Shown here: positions 17,747 to 25,773 of the stretch, in pieces
Layout of the letters: each line of letters opens with the position of its first letter
How positions within the stretch are numbered: the stretch's first letter is position 1
Assembly (NCBI GenBank): GCA_965227645.1
Contig: OZ245773.1
Span: 4,836,001 to 4,900,000, forward strand
Direction: 5' to 3'
Length of the DNA stretch: 64,000 nt
DNA from: Flavimaribacter sp024343425
GTDB taxonomy: Bacteria; Pseudomonadota; Alphaproteobacteria; Rhizobiales; Rhizobiaceae
Notes under the pieces: model-generated
Seen by the model: the letters and a program-made list of their open reading frames with translations, nothing else
Databases searched by the model: none
What the model was told of the DNA's origin: nothing
Program-made: the position numbers and the translations under genes

Positions 17747-17760
17747 ACACAGGAGTTGGC

Positions 17761-18471
17761 ATGGGAATAGTTGATCCGAAAATCGAGGCTCCGAACGCCG
17801 GCTGGAGTTTCGAAAATATCTCCGACGCGTTTGACGAGCATGTCGAACGCTCCGTGCCTCTCTACCGTGAAGGTCACGAGCTGATCTGTCAGCTGAGCGA
17901 TTTCTTTCTGCCGCGCAACGCAGTGGTTACGGAACTGGGCACATCGACCGGCGCGCTTGCTTCACGATTTCTGAAACATCATTCTGACCGGGACGACATC
18001 CGGTATGTGGGCATTGACGTTGTCGGCTCGATGGTCGCCAAGGCTTCCGAAAAACTCGCCAATGACCCGCGCGCGGAGTTCGTCGAAGCCGATATATTGA
18101 CGCATCCCCTCGATCGCAGCAGCATGGTGATTTCCTATTACTGCCTGCAGTTCATTCCACCCCGGGTCCGTCAGAATGTGTTCGACATCGTCTACGAAAC
18201 CCTCGACTGGGGCGGCGCATTCGTGTTGTTCGAAAAGGTTCGCGCGCCCGATGCGCGCTTCCAGGACATTTGCGGCCAAGTCTACCAGGACTACAAGCTG
18301 CATCGCAATTTCAGCGAAACCGAAATCCTGAACAAGCAACGCAGCCTCAAGGGCGTTCTCGAGCCGTTTTCGACGCAAGGCAATCTGGACCTGATGAAAC
18401 GCGCGGGGTTCGTCGACGTGATGTCGATCATGAAGTGGGTCAACTTCGAGGGATTCCTCGCGATCAAGTAA
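17761..18471 (+). CDS. SAM-dependent methyltransferase, CmoA-like
   Basis: 236 residues from ATG 17761 with AGGAG upstream. The order of elements resembles CmoA: FDEHVERSVPLYREGHELI near the start, VVTELGTSTGALASRFL (motif I, GxSxG), YVGIDVVGSMVAKA, a VISYYCLQFIPP motif, and the late block LKGVLEPFSTQGNLDLMKRAGF. CmoA itself makes carboxy-SAM for tRNA wobble modification and is usually a housekeeping gene next to cmoB; no cmoB is here. It may instead be a carboxy-SAM synthase-like or ordinary methyltransferase adapted to this cluster. It is probably co-transcribed with the gene at 16718. Confidence 0.8.
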   Translation: MGIVDPKIEAPNAGWSFENISDAFDEHVERSVPLYREGHELICQLSDFFLPRNAVVTELGTSTGALASRFLKHHSDRDDIRYVGIDVVGSMVAKASEKLANDPRAEFVEADILTHPLDRSSMVISYYCLQFIPPRVRQNVFDIVYETLDWGGAFVLFEKVRAPDARFQDICGQVYQDYKLHRNFSETEILNKQRSLKGVLEPFSTQGNLDLMKRAGFVDVMSIMKWVNFEGFLAIK

Positions 18472-18571
18472 GCGACGCCCGAAGATCAACGGACGGCGAA
18501 CGCCCGTTTGTCGCCAGCCGTCGAATTAGCGGGATCGCATTGGCTGGATTAACGTTGATGTTTCGGATAGC

Positions 18572-19294
18572 GTGGAGCCGATCCCAACCGTGGTCGAAAC
18601 GCTCATGCCATCGCAAACCCGGCGCGAAATTCTCATCCCTGCCGAATTCAGCCCGCTTGAAGAGCGCTGGAACGCCGCCACACACGCCTTTGGAACGCTT
18701 CTGGCGGTCACCGGCCTGATTCTGCTTCTCGAACACGCTGGCGTCGCCGGCGCGTCGACCAATATCGCCCTTTGCGCCCTCTACGGCGCCGCGCTCGTTC
18801 TGCTCTACAGTTTCTCCGCCTTGCATCACGCGATTTCCCATCCCGGCGCGAAGCTTGTGTTCCTGGCGCTTGATCATTGCGGTATTTATCTGCTGATCGC
18901 TGGCACCTATACGCCGTTTTTTCTTATCATGCCCCCCGGTCAGGGATGGTTGTTGCTGGTCTTCATATGGGGCCTGGCGGGCGCTGGCATAAGCGTCCAG
19001 ATGACGTGTTTCATAGCCGGATACAGCGATCATTACGAGCGTTTCGGCTTCATCGCCTATCTCGCTTTGGGATGGATTCCGCTTTTCTGGGTCTGGGACG
19101 ACGTTATCACCGGCATTCCGACGGGCGGACTGGCGCTGCTTGCAGCCGGCGGACTGGCCTACACGACCGGCGTCGCCTTTTATCTGTGGCGAAGCCTCGT
19201 CCATCATCATGCGATCTGGCACCTGTTCGTCGTGGCAGGCAGCGCTCTGCAGTTTCTGACCATCTATCTCTACGTGGCGCCGGTGACGAACTGA
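18572..19294 (+). CDS. Hemolysin III family (PAQR-type) membrane protein
   Basis: 240 residues from GTG 18572 (ATG 18605 is an alternative start). Seven hydrophobic segments follow a 30-residue cytoplasmic tail. Family motifs are EERWNAATHAFGTLLA in TM1, SALHHAISHPGAK, LDHCGIYLLIAGTYTPF and, near the C-terminus, HHHAIWHLFVVAGSALQF. The conserved histidines and Asp/Ser residues correspond to the metal site of PAQR/alkaline ceramidase-like proteins, so it may be a membrane-embedded hydrolase. It is not a toxin despite the historical name. No operon partner is obvious. Confidence 0.92.
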   Translation: MEPIPTVVETLMPSQTRREILIPAEFSPLEERWNAATHAFGTLLAVTGLILLLEHAGVAGASTNIALCALYGAALVLLYSFSALHHAISHPGAKLVFLALDHCGIYLLIAGTYTPFFLIMPPGQGWLLLVFIWGLAGAGISVQMTCFIAGYSDHYERFGFIAYLALGWIPLFWVWDDVITGIPTGGLALLAAGGLAYTTGVAFYLWRSLVHHHAIWHLFVVAGSALQFLTIYLYVAPVTN

Positions 19295-19376
19295 TCGAGC
19301 CGGCTTGCCTCTTGCAGCCGGCCTTTGATATGGAGAGAGCCGGAGCCGAAGCCAAACTGACGACAAGGGATCAATG

Positions 19377-19574
19377 ATGGCGAAAGACGATAATGAGCTG
19401 GACAAGCTGCGCGGCGCGCTCGACGTGCTTTTTGAACTCAAGGAAGAATTTGCGCAGTGGGTCGACGAGGCTCAGGACGGCTCAAAGCACGAGGCCCTCG
19501 ACAACGTTCTCAACCATGTCGAAACCGTGGAGCGGGAATATCGCAGACGCTTCGAGGAAGCGTCGCGCGACTGA
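19377..19574 (+). CDS. Small charged hypothetical protein
   Basis: A 65-residue protein from ATG 19377, chosen over the adjacent ATG 19374 because AAGGGA is six bases away. It is highly charged, acidic overall, and predicted almost wholly helical (DKLRGALDVLFELKEEFAQWVDEA and a second helix with HVETVEREYRRRFEEA). Heptad-like spacing of Leu/Val suggests a short coiled coil. I do not recognise the family. The good ribosome site and amphipathic pattern support a real gene. Confidence 0.6.
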   Translation: MAKDDNELDKLRGALDVLFELKEEFAQWVDEAQDGSKHEALDNVLNHVETVEREYRRRFEEASRD

Positions 19575-19645
19575 CGCCCACCAGCCGCGCGAAGACGTTC
19601 TCTTCTCTTGCCTGCCAACGCCCTCAATATTGAGGGCCGCTGATA

Positions 19646-20053
19646 TCAGTCGCCACTGTTGATGCTGTGCATGCTTTCCAGCACGAAATGCTGGAAGATC
19701 AGCGGTTGACGGCGTGCGCTTTCCAGTTCTTCAAGCACCTTGTGTCTCACTCCGGCCGCCTGCCAGGCCTGCATCGCCTCTTCGTCGGGGAAGATGGAAA
19801 TAGCAACGACTTCGCTTGCATGTTCATCGACGAGAAAGAATATCAGCCGATCCATACCATGATCGTTGATCGCCTCGGTGAACCCGTCGATCACCAGCTT
19901 CTTGCCGGCCTCGAAATCGGCCGGTTTGAATTTGTGGGTGTAGACGATCACCGGATCGCCTTCATCAGGGATCAGCAAGCTCTCCTGCGCAGAAGCAGAA
20001 GCCAATGATGCGACAAATAGCAAAACGGCCGCCAGAAATGAACGCGGTTTCAT
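19646..20053 (-). CDS. Exported protein with a probable ABM-like (dimeric alpha/beta barrel) domain
   Basis: 135 residues from ATG 20053 with GGAGG seven bases before it. A clear signal peptide (MKPRSFLAAVLLFVASLASASA, cleaved before QESL) precedes a single domain. That domain begins with a strand KFKPADFEAGKKLVIDGFTEA, then a central strand (LIFFLVDEHASEVVAISIF) and PDEEAMQAWQAAGVR, the layout of antibiotic-biosynthesis-monooxygenase-like ferredoxin folds. Here it would act in the periplasm; the activity is unknown. It lies 134 bases downstream of a lipoprotein esterase on the same strand. Confidence 0.7.
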   Translation of the reverse strand: MKPRSFLAAVLLFVASLASASAQESLLIPDEGDPVIVYTHKFKPADFEAGKKLVIDGFTEAINDHGMDRLIFFLVDEHASEVVAISIFPDEEAMQAWQAAGVRHKVLEELESARRQPLIFQHFVLESMHSINSGD

Positions 20054-20187
20054 GAAAATACCTCCAAATTGAACGCCTACAATCAGTACACAGGCCTTTC
20101 GCATATGCAACCTATGCGTTGTTGTTGTAGCGCCCCATTTTGAAGGTTTTTTCACATTCCGGTCCGACCTTGGAGGACAGCTGCAAC

Positions 20188-20982
20188 TCAGGACGCGGCG
20201 CCGAGACACTGCTGAATATAATTGCCCACACGCTGGTTGATATTGTTCGGGACATCGACATGACCCCTGTCGTGTCGCCACAGCTGGACGCGGCCGCCAA
20301 CCCTGTTCGCCGCCTGTTCGTAGTCGGACGACTGGCTGAAAGGCACAACGGTGTCCTTTGTGCCATGAATAAGCACTGTCGGCGACATACCGGCGTGAAC
20401 AGCGTAGATCGGCGACGCGTCGCGCTGGCTGTAGTTGCCCAGAACCCTGCTGGTCTCGCCGTTTCTCAGTGTCGTGAAATCCAAAGGCGATGCGTAGAGG
20501 ACCGTACAACGGGGGTTTTCGGTAATGCTGAGCCATGCGGCCTCGGTGCTGCCCGCGCTCTCGCCGCGAACGGCGTAGCGATCGGGATCGAGTCCCCATC
20601 TGCGGGCGTTCTTCCTTGCAAAATCGAGTGCGTTTTCCACGTCAACGCGCTGGGCTGGCCAGGTTGCTTCGTCCGAAAGACGATAATCCGCGGAAACGAT
20701 GGCGATGCCGCGACCCGTGATCTGTTGCGAAAACCGGTAGCTGGGCATGGTGTTTCTGTGAATCCAGCCGCCGCCGGGTACATTGAACAACCAGGGAATC
20801 TCACTATCCGCATTCACCGGCTTCTGCACGATCACTTCGTTCCCGAATTTGTCGAAGACATATCTTTCCGTTGTGTAGGACAGCGGTCCCGCCGTCGGTT
20901 TGAACTCTCTGTCGCCGGATTTGCAGCCAACCGCCGCCAGCGCCGCCAATACGGCCAGAAGACAAACTCTTACTATGATCAT
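20188..20982 (-). CDS. Alpha/beta hydrolase, probable lipoprotein esterase
   Basis: 264 residues. The N-terminus MIIVRVCLLAVLAALAAVGCKSGD looks like a lipoprotein signal, with the lipidated cysteine in AAVGC. The hydrolase domain has NVPGGGWIHRNT (oxyanion loop like the HGGG motif of hormone-sensitive-lipase esterases), RGESAGS (GxSxG nucleophile), HGTKDTVVP (acid loop) and a late GHVDVPN histidine. This is the BD-FAE/HSL-like esterase pattern, so a membrane-tethered periplasmic esterase or acyl hydrolase is likely; the substrate is unknown. Confidence 0.82.
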   Translation of the reverse strand: MIIVRVCLLAVLAALAAVGCKSGDREFKPTAGPLSYTTERYVFDKFGNEVIVQKPVNADSEIPWLFNVPGGGWIHRNTMPSYRFSQQITGRGIAIVSADYRLSDEATWPAQRVDVENALDFARKNARRWGLDPDRYAVRGESAGSTEAAWLSITENPRCTVLYASPLDFTTLRNGETSRVLGNYSQRDASPIYAVHAGMSPTVLIHGTKDTVVPFSQSSDYEQAANRVGGRVQLWRHDRGHVDVPNNINQRVGNYIQQCLGAAS

Positions 20983-21221
20983 TGGTACGGGATTCCTTTC
21001 GAGCCGCTTCTGTCGACGGCCTATGAGGCGGTTTCATGACGAGGCCTCTGATTGGCAGCAAACGGCTGAACGGATGCTGAACGAATGGTAACCGCGCCGG
21101 GCATTGATTGAAGCCGCGTTAACAGTATCGGGCACAGTTCGTGGACGTGTCACATATTATTGAGTAAGATTTAACGCGGTACGTTTCGGAAATAATGGCA
21201 ACGAATCGAACGAGGTTCAAA

Positions 21222-21662
21222 ATGATACAGAAAAAGATTGTCGCGCTTACCAGCGCTTTCATGATGATTGCAGGCCTTATGCTTGCCCCGACGACCGCCT
21301 ATGCAGGCCAGGGAAAAATTTCCATGGAACTTCTCAAGGCGGCCTTCGTCGTTGGCGGCACGGGCGGGAAAGGCACGCTGACCTTCGACGGCAAGACCTA
21401 TGCGTTGCGGATCGGCGGCTTGAGCGCCGGATGGCAGATTTCGCTTTCTAAGGCAAATCTGCAAGGAACGGTCAAGAACATCAATCAGCCTTCCGACATC
21501 ATCGGCGTCTATTCGGCGGCGGGCGCAGGCCTTGCAATTGCGGCAGGCGCCAAGACAGCCGTAATGGTCAACGACAAGGGCGTGACCCTTGAATTGATCG
21601 GAACGCAAATGGGCGTCGACGCGTCGCTCAACCTCGAAGGCCTTTCGATCAAAATGCGCTGA
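21222..21662 (+). CDS. Exported protein, resembling the DUF1134/EipA family
   Basis: 146 residues from ATG 21222, chosen over 21195 because GAGG lies six bases before it and the signal peptide then begins at residue 1 (MIQKKIVALTSAFMMIAG... cleaved near AYAGQG). The mature part GGTGGKGTLTFDGKTYALRIGG, then SLSKANLQGTVKN...DIIGVYSAAGAG and a final LNLEGLSIKMR, resembles the small SH3-like beta fold of DUF1134 (EipA, an alphaproteobacterial periplasmic envelope protein). The match is from pattern only. It is convergent with the exported protein at 21712. Confidence 0.65.
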   Translation: MIQKKIVALTSAFMMIAGLMLAPTTAYAGQGKISMELLKAAFVVGGTGGKGTLTFDGKTYALRIGGLSAGWQISLSKANLQGTVKNINQPSDIIGVYSAAGAGLAIAAGAKTAVMVNDKGVTLELIGTQMGVDASLNLEGLSIKMR

Positions 21663-21685
21663 TCCAGGGGCTAACCGGGATTTCC

Positions 21686-21713
21686 CGGCTGCGGTCTCCG
21701 GTCGCAGCCGTTT
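21686..21713 (+). terminator. Intrinsic terminator after the DUF1134-like gene
   Basis: CGGCTGCG (21686-21693) pairs with CGCAGCCG (21703-21710), followed by TTTAAT. It lies between two convergent genes and touches the stop codon of the reverse-strand gene. Confidence 0.6.
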
Positions 21714-22194
21714 AATCCTTGCGCACGCGTTCGAAGACGATCCCGTCTATCTCGAAGTGAAGCCGGTCCGGCGCCGACCAGACATGCTGCGTGCCGTCAT
21801 CGCACAACAGGGTTGGCGAGGCGGGAATCAGGCATTCCATGCTGACGCAGAAACTCTTCAGACAGCCCGGTCGCCGTAGCCTGTAGCGTCCCTGCATTGT
21901 GCGATTGATGATGTGGCCGGACTCGTCGCGCCAGATCCAGAAACTGTGCCGGAGCCGATCCACCTGCCTCACGAACAGGCAATTCTTGTCACGGCCCCTG
22001 CTGAACTGCGCCGCACAGCGCTGCATCAGGTCCGAATATTGCACCATCGCGACCGTATCGCGCCCTTCCGCGTCCACTGACAGTTTGCTGGACAGAAGCT
22101 CCATCGGGATTTCGACGCTGGATCGCGCCGGCGCGGACAGGCAAAGAAGCATGGCCAGGCAACACAGGGCGCCCAATATGCGGTTTCTTTTCAT
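21712..22194 (-). CDS. Exported cysteine-containing hypothetical protein
   Basis: 160 residues from ATG 22194 (an in-frame ATG at 22233 is less likely because it places extra polar residues before the signal). The signal MKRNRILGALCCLAMLLCLSAPARS is followed by a domain with six cysteines (MQRCAAQF, KNCLFV, RPGCLKSFCVSMECL, LLCDD), probably disulfide-bonded in the periplasm. The end, FEIDGIVFERVRKD, is a beta strand-like segment. I do not recognise the family. Confidence 0.65.
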   Translation of the reverse strand: MKRNRILGALCCLAMLLCLSAPARSSVEIPMELLSSKLSVDAEGRDTVAMVQYSDLMQRCAAQFSRGRDKNCLFVRQVDRLRHSFWIWRDESGHIINRTMQGRYRLRRPGCLKSFCVSMECLIPASPTLLCDDGTQHVWSAPDRLHFEIDGIVFERVRKD

Positions 22195-22440
22195 CCCGTA
22201 CCCGTCTGCCTTTTCAAACCCAGCCGTCATCAAAACAGACAGGTCGCGCTCGTTTCAAGTCGAGATTGATGCCTGAGAAAAATGTCGCGATTCTGACGCC
22301 GGACAAGTTAAGGCGACAAGTGGCTTATTCAGACACGCGAGGAATCAGGTTGTCTGCTTGTTCCAATCATATAATCAATGCGATAGGTAGTGTTCTTCCG
22401 TTTTGTGCGACGGCGGGCGCCGGACGGCGAGGAGACCAGT

Positions 22441-23331
22441 ATGACGGATGTGCCAGCCGGAAAGGAAACACAGCAAAGACTTTCCGGCATTGCGCTGATG
22501 TGCTTCGGGGTCGCCTGCCTGTGCGTCAACGACGCTCTCGCCAAGGCCCTGACCGCCAGCTATTCGCCGCTCCAGATCATGTTCATGCGCAATATCATCG
22601 CGCTGCCCTTCGCCATACTCATGGCGTTGAAGATGGGCGGTGTGAGCGCCCTGAAGTCCACCAGGCCGGTGACGCACCTTATGCGCACCGTGCTCTGGAT
22701 CGCCGCGACCTTGTTGTTCTTCACCAGCGTCAAGCTGCTGCAACTGGCGGAGGCGACGGCGCTGATCTTCGTTGCGCCTCTGTTCATTACCGCCATTTCC
22801 GCGTTGTTTCTGCGCGAGCATGTCGGCTGGCGACGCTGGCTGGCGGTGATCGTCGGCTTCATCGGCGTGGTCATCGTCATCCGGCCGGGCGGATCGACCT
22901 TCCAGCCGGCCTCGCTGCTGCCGGTGGCGACCGCCTTGATCTACGCCATGCTGATGATCAGCGCCCGCTGGGTGGACGCGCGCGAAAGCATGTGGACGCT
23001 CATGCTCTACCTGACGGGCTGCAGCGCCTTCCTGAGCAGCTTCGTCACGCCTTTCTTCTGGAGCGCCATTCGGCTGGAAGATCTCTGGCTGTTCGTCGCG
23101 ATCGCCCTGTTCGGCACGGCCGGCATGACAATGATGACCCAGGCCTTCCGACTGGCGCCCGCGGTGGTGATCGCGCCTCTCGACTATACGGCGCTGATCT
23201 GGGCGACGGCGCTCGGCTGGTTCATCTGGGGCGAGGTCCCCGACCCGGTCACCTATCTGGGCGCGACCGTCATCATATCGAGCGGGGTCTTCATCATCGT
23301 TCGCGAGTACATGACGCACAGATCCGGATGA
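22441..23331 (+). CDS. DMT-superfamily (EamA) permease
   Basis: 296 residues from ATG 22441 with GGAG six bases before it. Ten hydrophobic segments make two EamA repeats: the first covers about 15-145 (ALMCFGVACLCVNDALAK...) and the second 155-290 (ending VTYLGATVIISSGVFIIVREY). The hallmark EATALIFVAPLFITAI of the RhaT/EamA family is present. These are drug/metabolite exporters or carriers; the substrate is not predictable. It is the last chromosomal gene before the left junction of the integrated element. Confidence 0.92.
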   Translation: MTDVPAGKETQQRLSGIALMCFGVACLCVNDALAKALTASYSPLQIMFMRNIIALPFAILMALKMGGVSALKSTRPVTHLMRTVLWIAATLLFFTSVKLLQLAEATALIFVAPLFITAISALFLREHVGWRRWLAVIVGFIGVVIVIRPGGSTFQPASLLPVATALIYAMLMISARWVDARESMWTLMLYLTGCSAFLSSFVTPFFWSAIRLEDLWLFVAIALFGTAGMTMMTQAFRLAPAVVIAPLDYTALIWATALGWFIWGEVPDPVTYLGATVIISSGVFIIVREYMTHRSG

Positions 23332-23385
23332 GCGACGGATCGCAAGAGGACAATACGCGTCTGCGATTGAATTTGTGAGAAACGT

Positions 23386-23403
23386 TGGTGCCCAGAAGAG
23401 GAC
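23386..23403. repeat. Left attachment repeat of the tRNA-Leu element
   Basis: The 18 bases TGGTGCCCAGAAGAGGAC are identical to 32866-32883, the 3' end of the tRNA-Leu gene including CCA. Sequences diverge immediately on both sides. This is the distal attachment site left by tyrosine-recombinase integration. Confidence 0.88.
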
Positions 23404-23463
23404 CCATCTAACCACTGAAAGCCCTTATATTGCTTGACTTCCTTAGGGCTTCCCGTATGAACT

Positions 23464-23485
23464 GGTACACAAATCAGTACACAAC
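23464..23485. promoter_or_regulatory. Candidate integrase arm-binding repeats, left end
   Basis: GGTACACAAA at 23464 and AGTACACAAC at 23476 are spaced 12 bases apart, just before the integrase gene. The same word occurs near the right end (GGTACACAAA at 32792, GGTACACACT at 32812). Repeated words at both ends of an integrated element are typical of recombinase arm sites; they may also regulate the integrase promoter. Confidence 0.5.
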
Positions 23486-23497
23486 GGACCCAAAACC

Positions 23498-24817
23498 ATG
23501 CCCAAAGCCGCCCAGAAGCCCAGACAGCTGCCGTCCCATGTCTCGCTCTCTAAGACCGGTGTCTACCAGTACCGCCGACGGGTCCCGGATGAACTCAGGG
23601 ACCACTTAGGGAAACGCGAGATCAAGCAAAGCCTCGGCAGGGACTACGCCGCTGCGCTGAAGAAACATGCGGCATTGGAAGCCAGTGTAGAAAAGCTCTT
23701 CCGACACAAGCCGCCGACGCGACAGTCTAACATCTTAGCATCACTCAAGGCGACGCTGGCAGAACTCAACATATCGATAGCAGACCTTGCGCTTGACCGA
23801 GACAAAGAAGAGAACCGGGGTGCAGCCTATGAACTCATGGACGCACTGGAAGAGTGGAGGCGGAGCGGGGGCGTTCCTGACTATGTGGTTGAGGGCGTGT
23901 TCAAGACCGGACAACTCCCGGTGACCTTGGAGGCCGCACTAGACGAATATCGGGAGTTCCGGAAGACGGGGCAGCCAGTCGCCGACAAGCAGCTCGACAA
24001 TCGTATCGAGAGGCACAAGCGGTGGCTGATCAAATACCTTGGCCCCGAGACAGTGCAGAAACGCCCCTTGAGGCAGCTTCGGCGACAAGCTGCTCGAACC
24101 GCAGTGGAGGGGCTGGTTAAAGATACCGGACCTAAAACAGCACACCGATATATCAACGACATCAAAGCAGCAGTGAACCGAGCAATCTTAGAGTTTGATC
24201 TGGATATGCCCAATCCGTTTGCGCGGCTGAACATCAAGGGTGCCCAGAGTTCACGGGACGACCGACCGCCCCTGGATGAGCGCGACATGGAGAAACTCGG
24301 GCCAATCATGGATACTGAGGACGACCTTGGCGCAATCTGGACTACTCTGAGGGACACCGGGGCGCGGCCCAGCGAAGTCGTGAGACTGCGCGGTTGCGAT
24401 GTTGATACCGAAAGGCGGTCCATCCTGATACGCCCATACGAAGGTAACAGCCTCAAGACCAGCAACAGCAAGCGCGAGGTTCCTATACCGGACATTGTGG
24501 CGCGGATACTTGCCCAGCGGATAGACCAGAGGATGCCCGAGACTCCGTTGTTCCCGCAGTATTGCCGGGAGCGAGGCAACGACGCATGTTCACAGGCTCT
24601 CATGAAGCGGCTGCGCAGAGCCTTTCCGGATGACAAGAAGAAAGCCGTGTATGGACTTCGGCACCGCATGAAGGACGCCCTGAGAAACACCGATTGCCCG
24701 GAGAGCCTCTCCCGGGAAATCTTGGGACACAGCGACCAGTCAAGCGCAAACAACTATGGGCGTGGTTCGTCACTGGATCTGAAGCGAAGAGCACTGGAGA
24801 AGGTTTGGGAGATGTGA
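23498..24817 (+). CDS. Tyrosine recombinase/integrase, DUF6538-type N-terminus
   Basis: 439 residues from ATG 23498. Residues 10-60 (HVSLSKTGVYQYRRRVPDEL) are the N-terminal domain seen in this integrase group; a core-binding domain spans about 140-255. The catalytic domain shows the first arginine in TGARPSEVVRLRG (about R289), YGLRHRMKD (R387; the usual first histidine of HxxR is Tyr, as in several members of this group), ILGHSDQSS and the nucleophile Y420 in ANNYGRG. It would integrate and excise the element at tRNA-Leu. It sits about 95 bases inside the left repeat. Confidence 0.93.
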   Translation: MPKAAQKPRQLPSHVSLSKTGVYQYRRRVPDELRDHLGKREIKQSLGRDYAAALKKHAALEASVEKLFRHKPPTRQSNILASLKATLAELNISIADLALDRDKEENRGAAYELMDALEEWRRSGGVPDYVVEGVFKTGQLPVTLEAALDEYREFRKTGQPVADKQLDNRIERHKRWLIKYLGPETVQKRPLRQLRRQAARTAVEGLVKDTGPKTAHRYINDIKAAVNRAILEFDLDMPNPFARLNIKGAQSSRDDRPPLDERDMEKLGPIMDTEDDLGAIWTTLRDTGARPSEVVRLRGCDVDTERRSILIRPYEGNSLKTSNSKREVPIPDIVARILAQRIDQRMPETPLFPQYCRERGNDACSQALMKRLRRAFPDDKKKAVYGLRHRMKDALRNTDCPESLSREILGHSDQSSANNYGRGSSLDLKRRALEKVWEM

Positions 24818-24842
24818 GGCGATTGCCGATACCACTGCTTCT

Positions 24843-24868
24843 CCGTCAAACCCCTTCATATAGAACAA
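24843..24868. repeat. Solitary copy of the type A repeat
   Basis: CCGTCAAACCCCTTCATATAGAACAA matches the type A half of the 91-bp array at 25880, 25971 and 26062, about 1 kb away. It lies just past the integrase stop codon. A lone copy outside the array fits a dispersed protein-binding site. Confidence 0.55.
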
Positions 24869-24873
24869 CCGAA

Positions 24874-24906
24874 GCAGAAAGGCCCCGACCAAAGATAGCC
24901 GGGGCC
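24874..24906 (-). terminator. Intrinsic terminator of the reverse-strand HTH gene
   Basis: Read on the minus strand, GGCCCCG (24906-24900) pairs with CGGGGCC (24887-24881), followed by TTTCTGCTTC. It lies just downstream of the HTH gene stop and between convergent genes, so it may work on both. Confidence 0.55.
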
Positions 24907-24912
24907 GTCCAG

Positions 24913-25113
24913 TTACTTACGACGCTTCTTCCGGGGGAGGTCCGGGAAGCGTTTCCCCAGATTTATCTCGGACACCCGGCCTTGATTCAGACCAAAGTGC
25001 GCCGCGATGTCATGCTGAGGAATGCCTTCTTCGAGCATCTTGATTATATCCAGTGCCATATCTTCGGTTACTGGAGGGGCCGTGCGCTCGGCACGACGGG
25101 GTTGATGCACCAT
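24913..25113 (-). CDS. Small helix-turn-helix protein, possible excisionase/regulator
   Basis: 66 residues from ATG 25113, preferred over an upstream in-frame ATG because AAAGGAG is eight bases before it. A helix-turn-helix is visible as PQHDIAAHFGLNQGRVSEINLGKRF, framed by a basic N-terminus and a KKRRK tail. Proteins of this size beside a recombinase often direct excision or repress early genes. It is convergent with the integrase gene. The exact role is inference. Confidence 0.7.
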   Translation of the reverse strand: MVHQPRRAERTAPPVTEDMALDIIKMLEEGIPQHDIAAHFGLNQGRVSEINLGKRFPDLPRKKRRK

Positions 25114-25422
25114 GGGATAAACTCCTTTCATAGTGCGTTAAACCCGATTGATAGGCGACCAAGGAATGTGTACTCTTCTCCTTGCTAACGGGAGAACTCT
25201 TCCTTACACCGCCCTGCCCACACCATCGGGCCTATTGATGATGACCGTAGGCAGGTCCTGAGATGCGGACCACAATGGCGTTGTGGTGCCGCATTTCTGG
25301 TGATTCGTTCACCAGCCCTTCAAGAATATGCGACTCGGGTTGGACCCACCAAGGGAATCAATGGGACGAGCACAAAAACCCGCCCCGTATGCTCTTTGTC
25401 CACATGCTGGATGTGGAAGTCC
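25114..25422. other. Gene-free gap with a long hairpin
   Basis: This 309-base region between two reverse-strand small genes holds a strong imperfect hairpin at 25263-25294: ATGCGG, one bulge, CCACAA, loop TGGCG, TTGTGG, two bulged bases, CCGCAT. It has no T-run on the plus strand and could end transcription of the gene at 25423 on the minus strand or mark a small RNA. The promoter of the HTH gene is probably near 25150. No coding frame is supported. Confidence 0.4.
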
Positions 25423-25614
25423 TCAGATATGCTGAATTTGCTTGACTTCGAACTCGGCCGCATTCGCGCTGATTCGATGGGCAACGCTGCATGCGTCCAG
25501 ATAATCGACCGCCTCGACCGTGCAGGAAGCCACAGGAGCATCTTGGGTATCGAGAAAGACAACGCGGTATTCGGACAGTTGGACGGGTGTGACTTGAGCG
25601 GCGACAGGTGTCAT
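25423..25614 (-). CDS. Small hypothetical protein of the element
   Basis: 63 residues from ATG 25614, chosen because AAGGAG lies six bases upstream; the frame is open further but the upstream part runs into a repeat region. Sequence: an initial TPVAAQVTPVQLSEYRVVF, then SCTVEAVDYLDACSVAHRIS and a short AEFEVKQIQHI tail, which suggests a small alpha/beta fold. I do not recognise the family. It is divergent from the ParB-like gene, with the repeat array between them. Confidence 0.6.
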   Translation of the reverse strand: MTPVAAQVTPVQLSEYRVVFLDTQDAPVASCTVEAVDYLDACSVAHRISANAAEFEVKQIQHI

Positions 25615-25773
25615 TGGGTTCTCCTTGGTTGAAAGGTGCGCCCGGTTCATACCAGCCCTGAACCATCCTGAATAATCAATAATATTCAATGCGTTAGCGG
25701 AGATATTCCGGTAGTGGAGAGGTGCCAAGGGTGCGCTATAGTGGACCGGACGCAAGCCATTGATTTCTTTTAA

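Noticed and set aside
20054..20599. Long N-terminal extension of the exported ABM-like protein
   Set aside because: The upstream frame overlaps the hydrolase gene, whereas ATG 20053 has GGAGG and starts a clean signal peptide.
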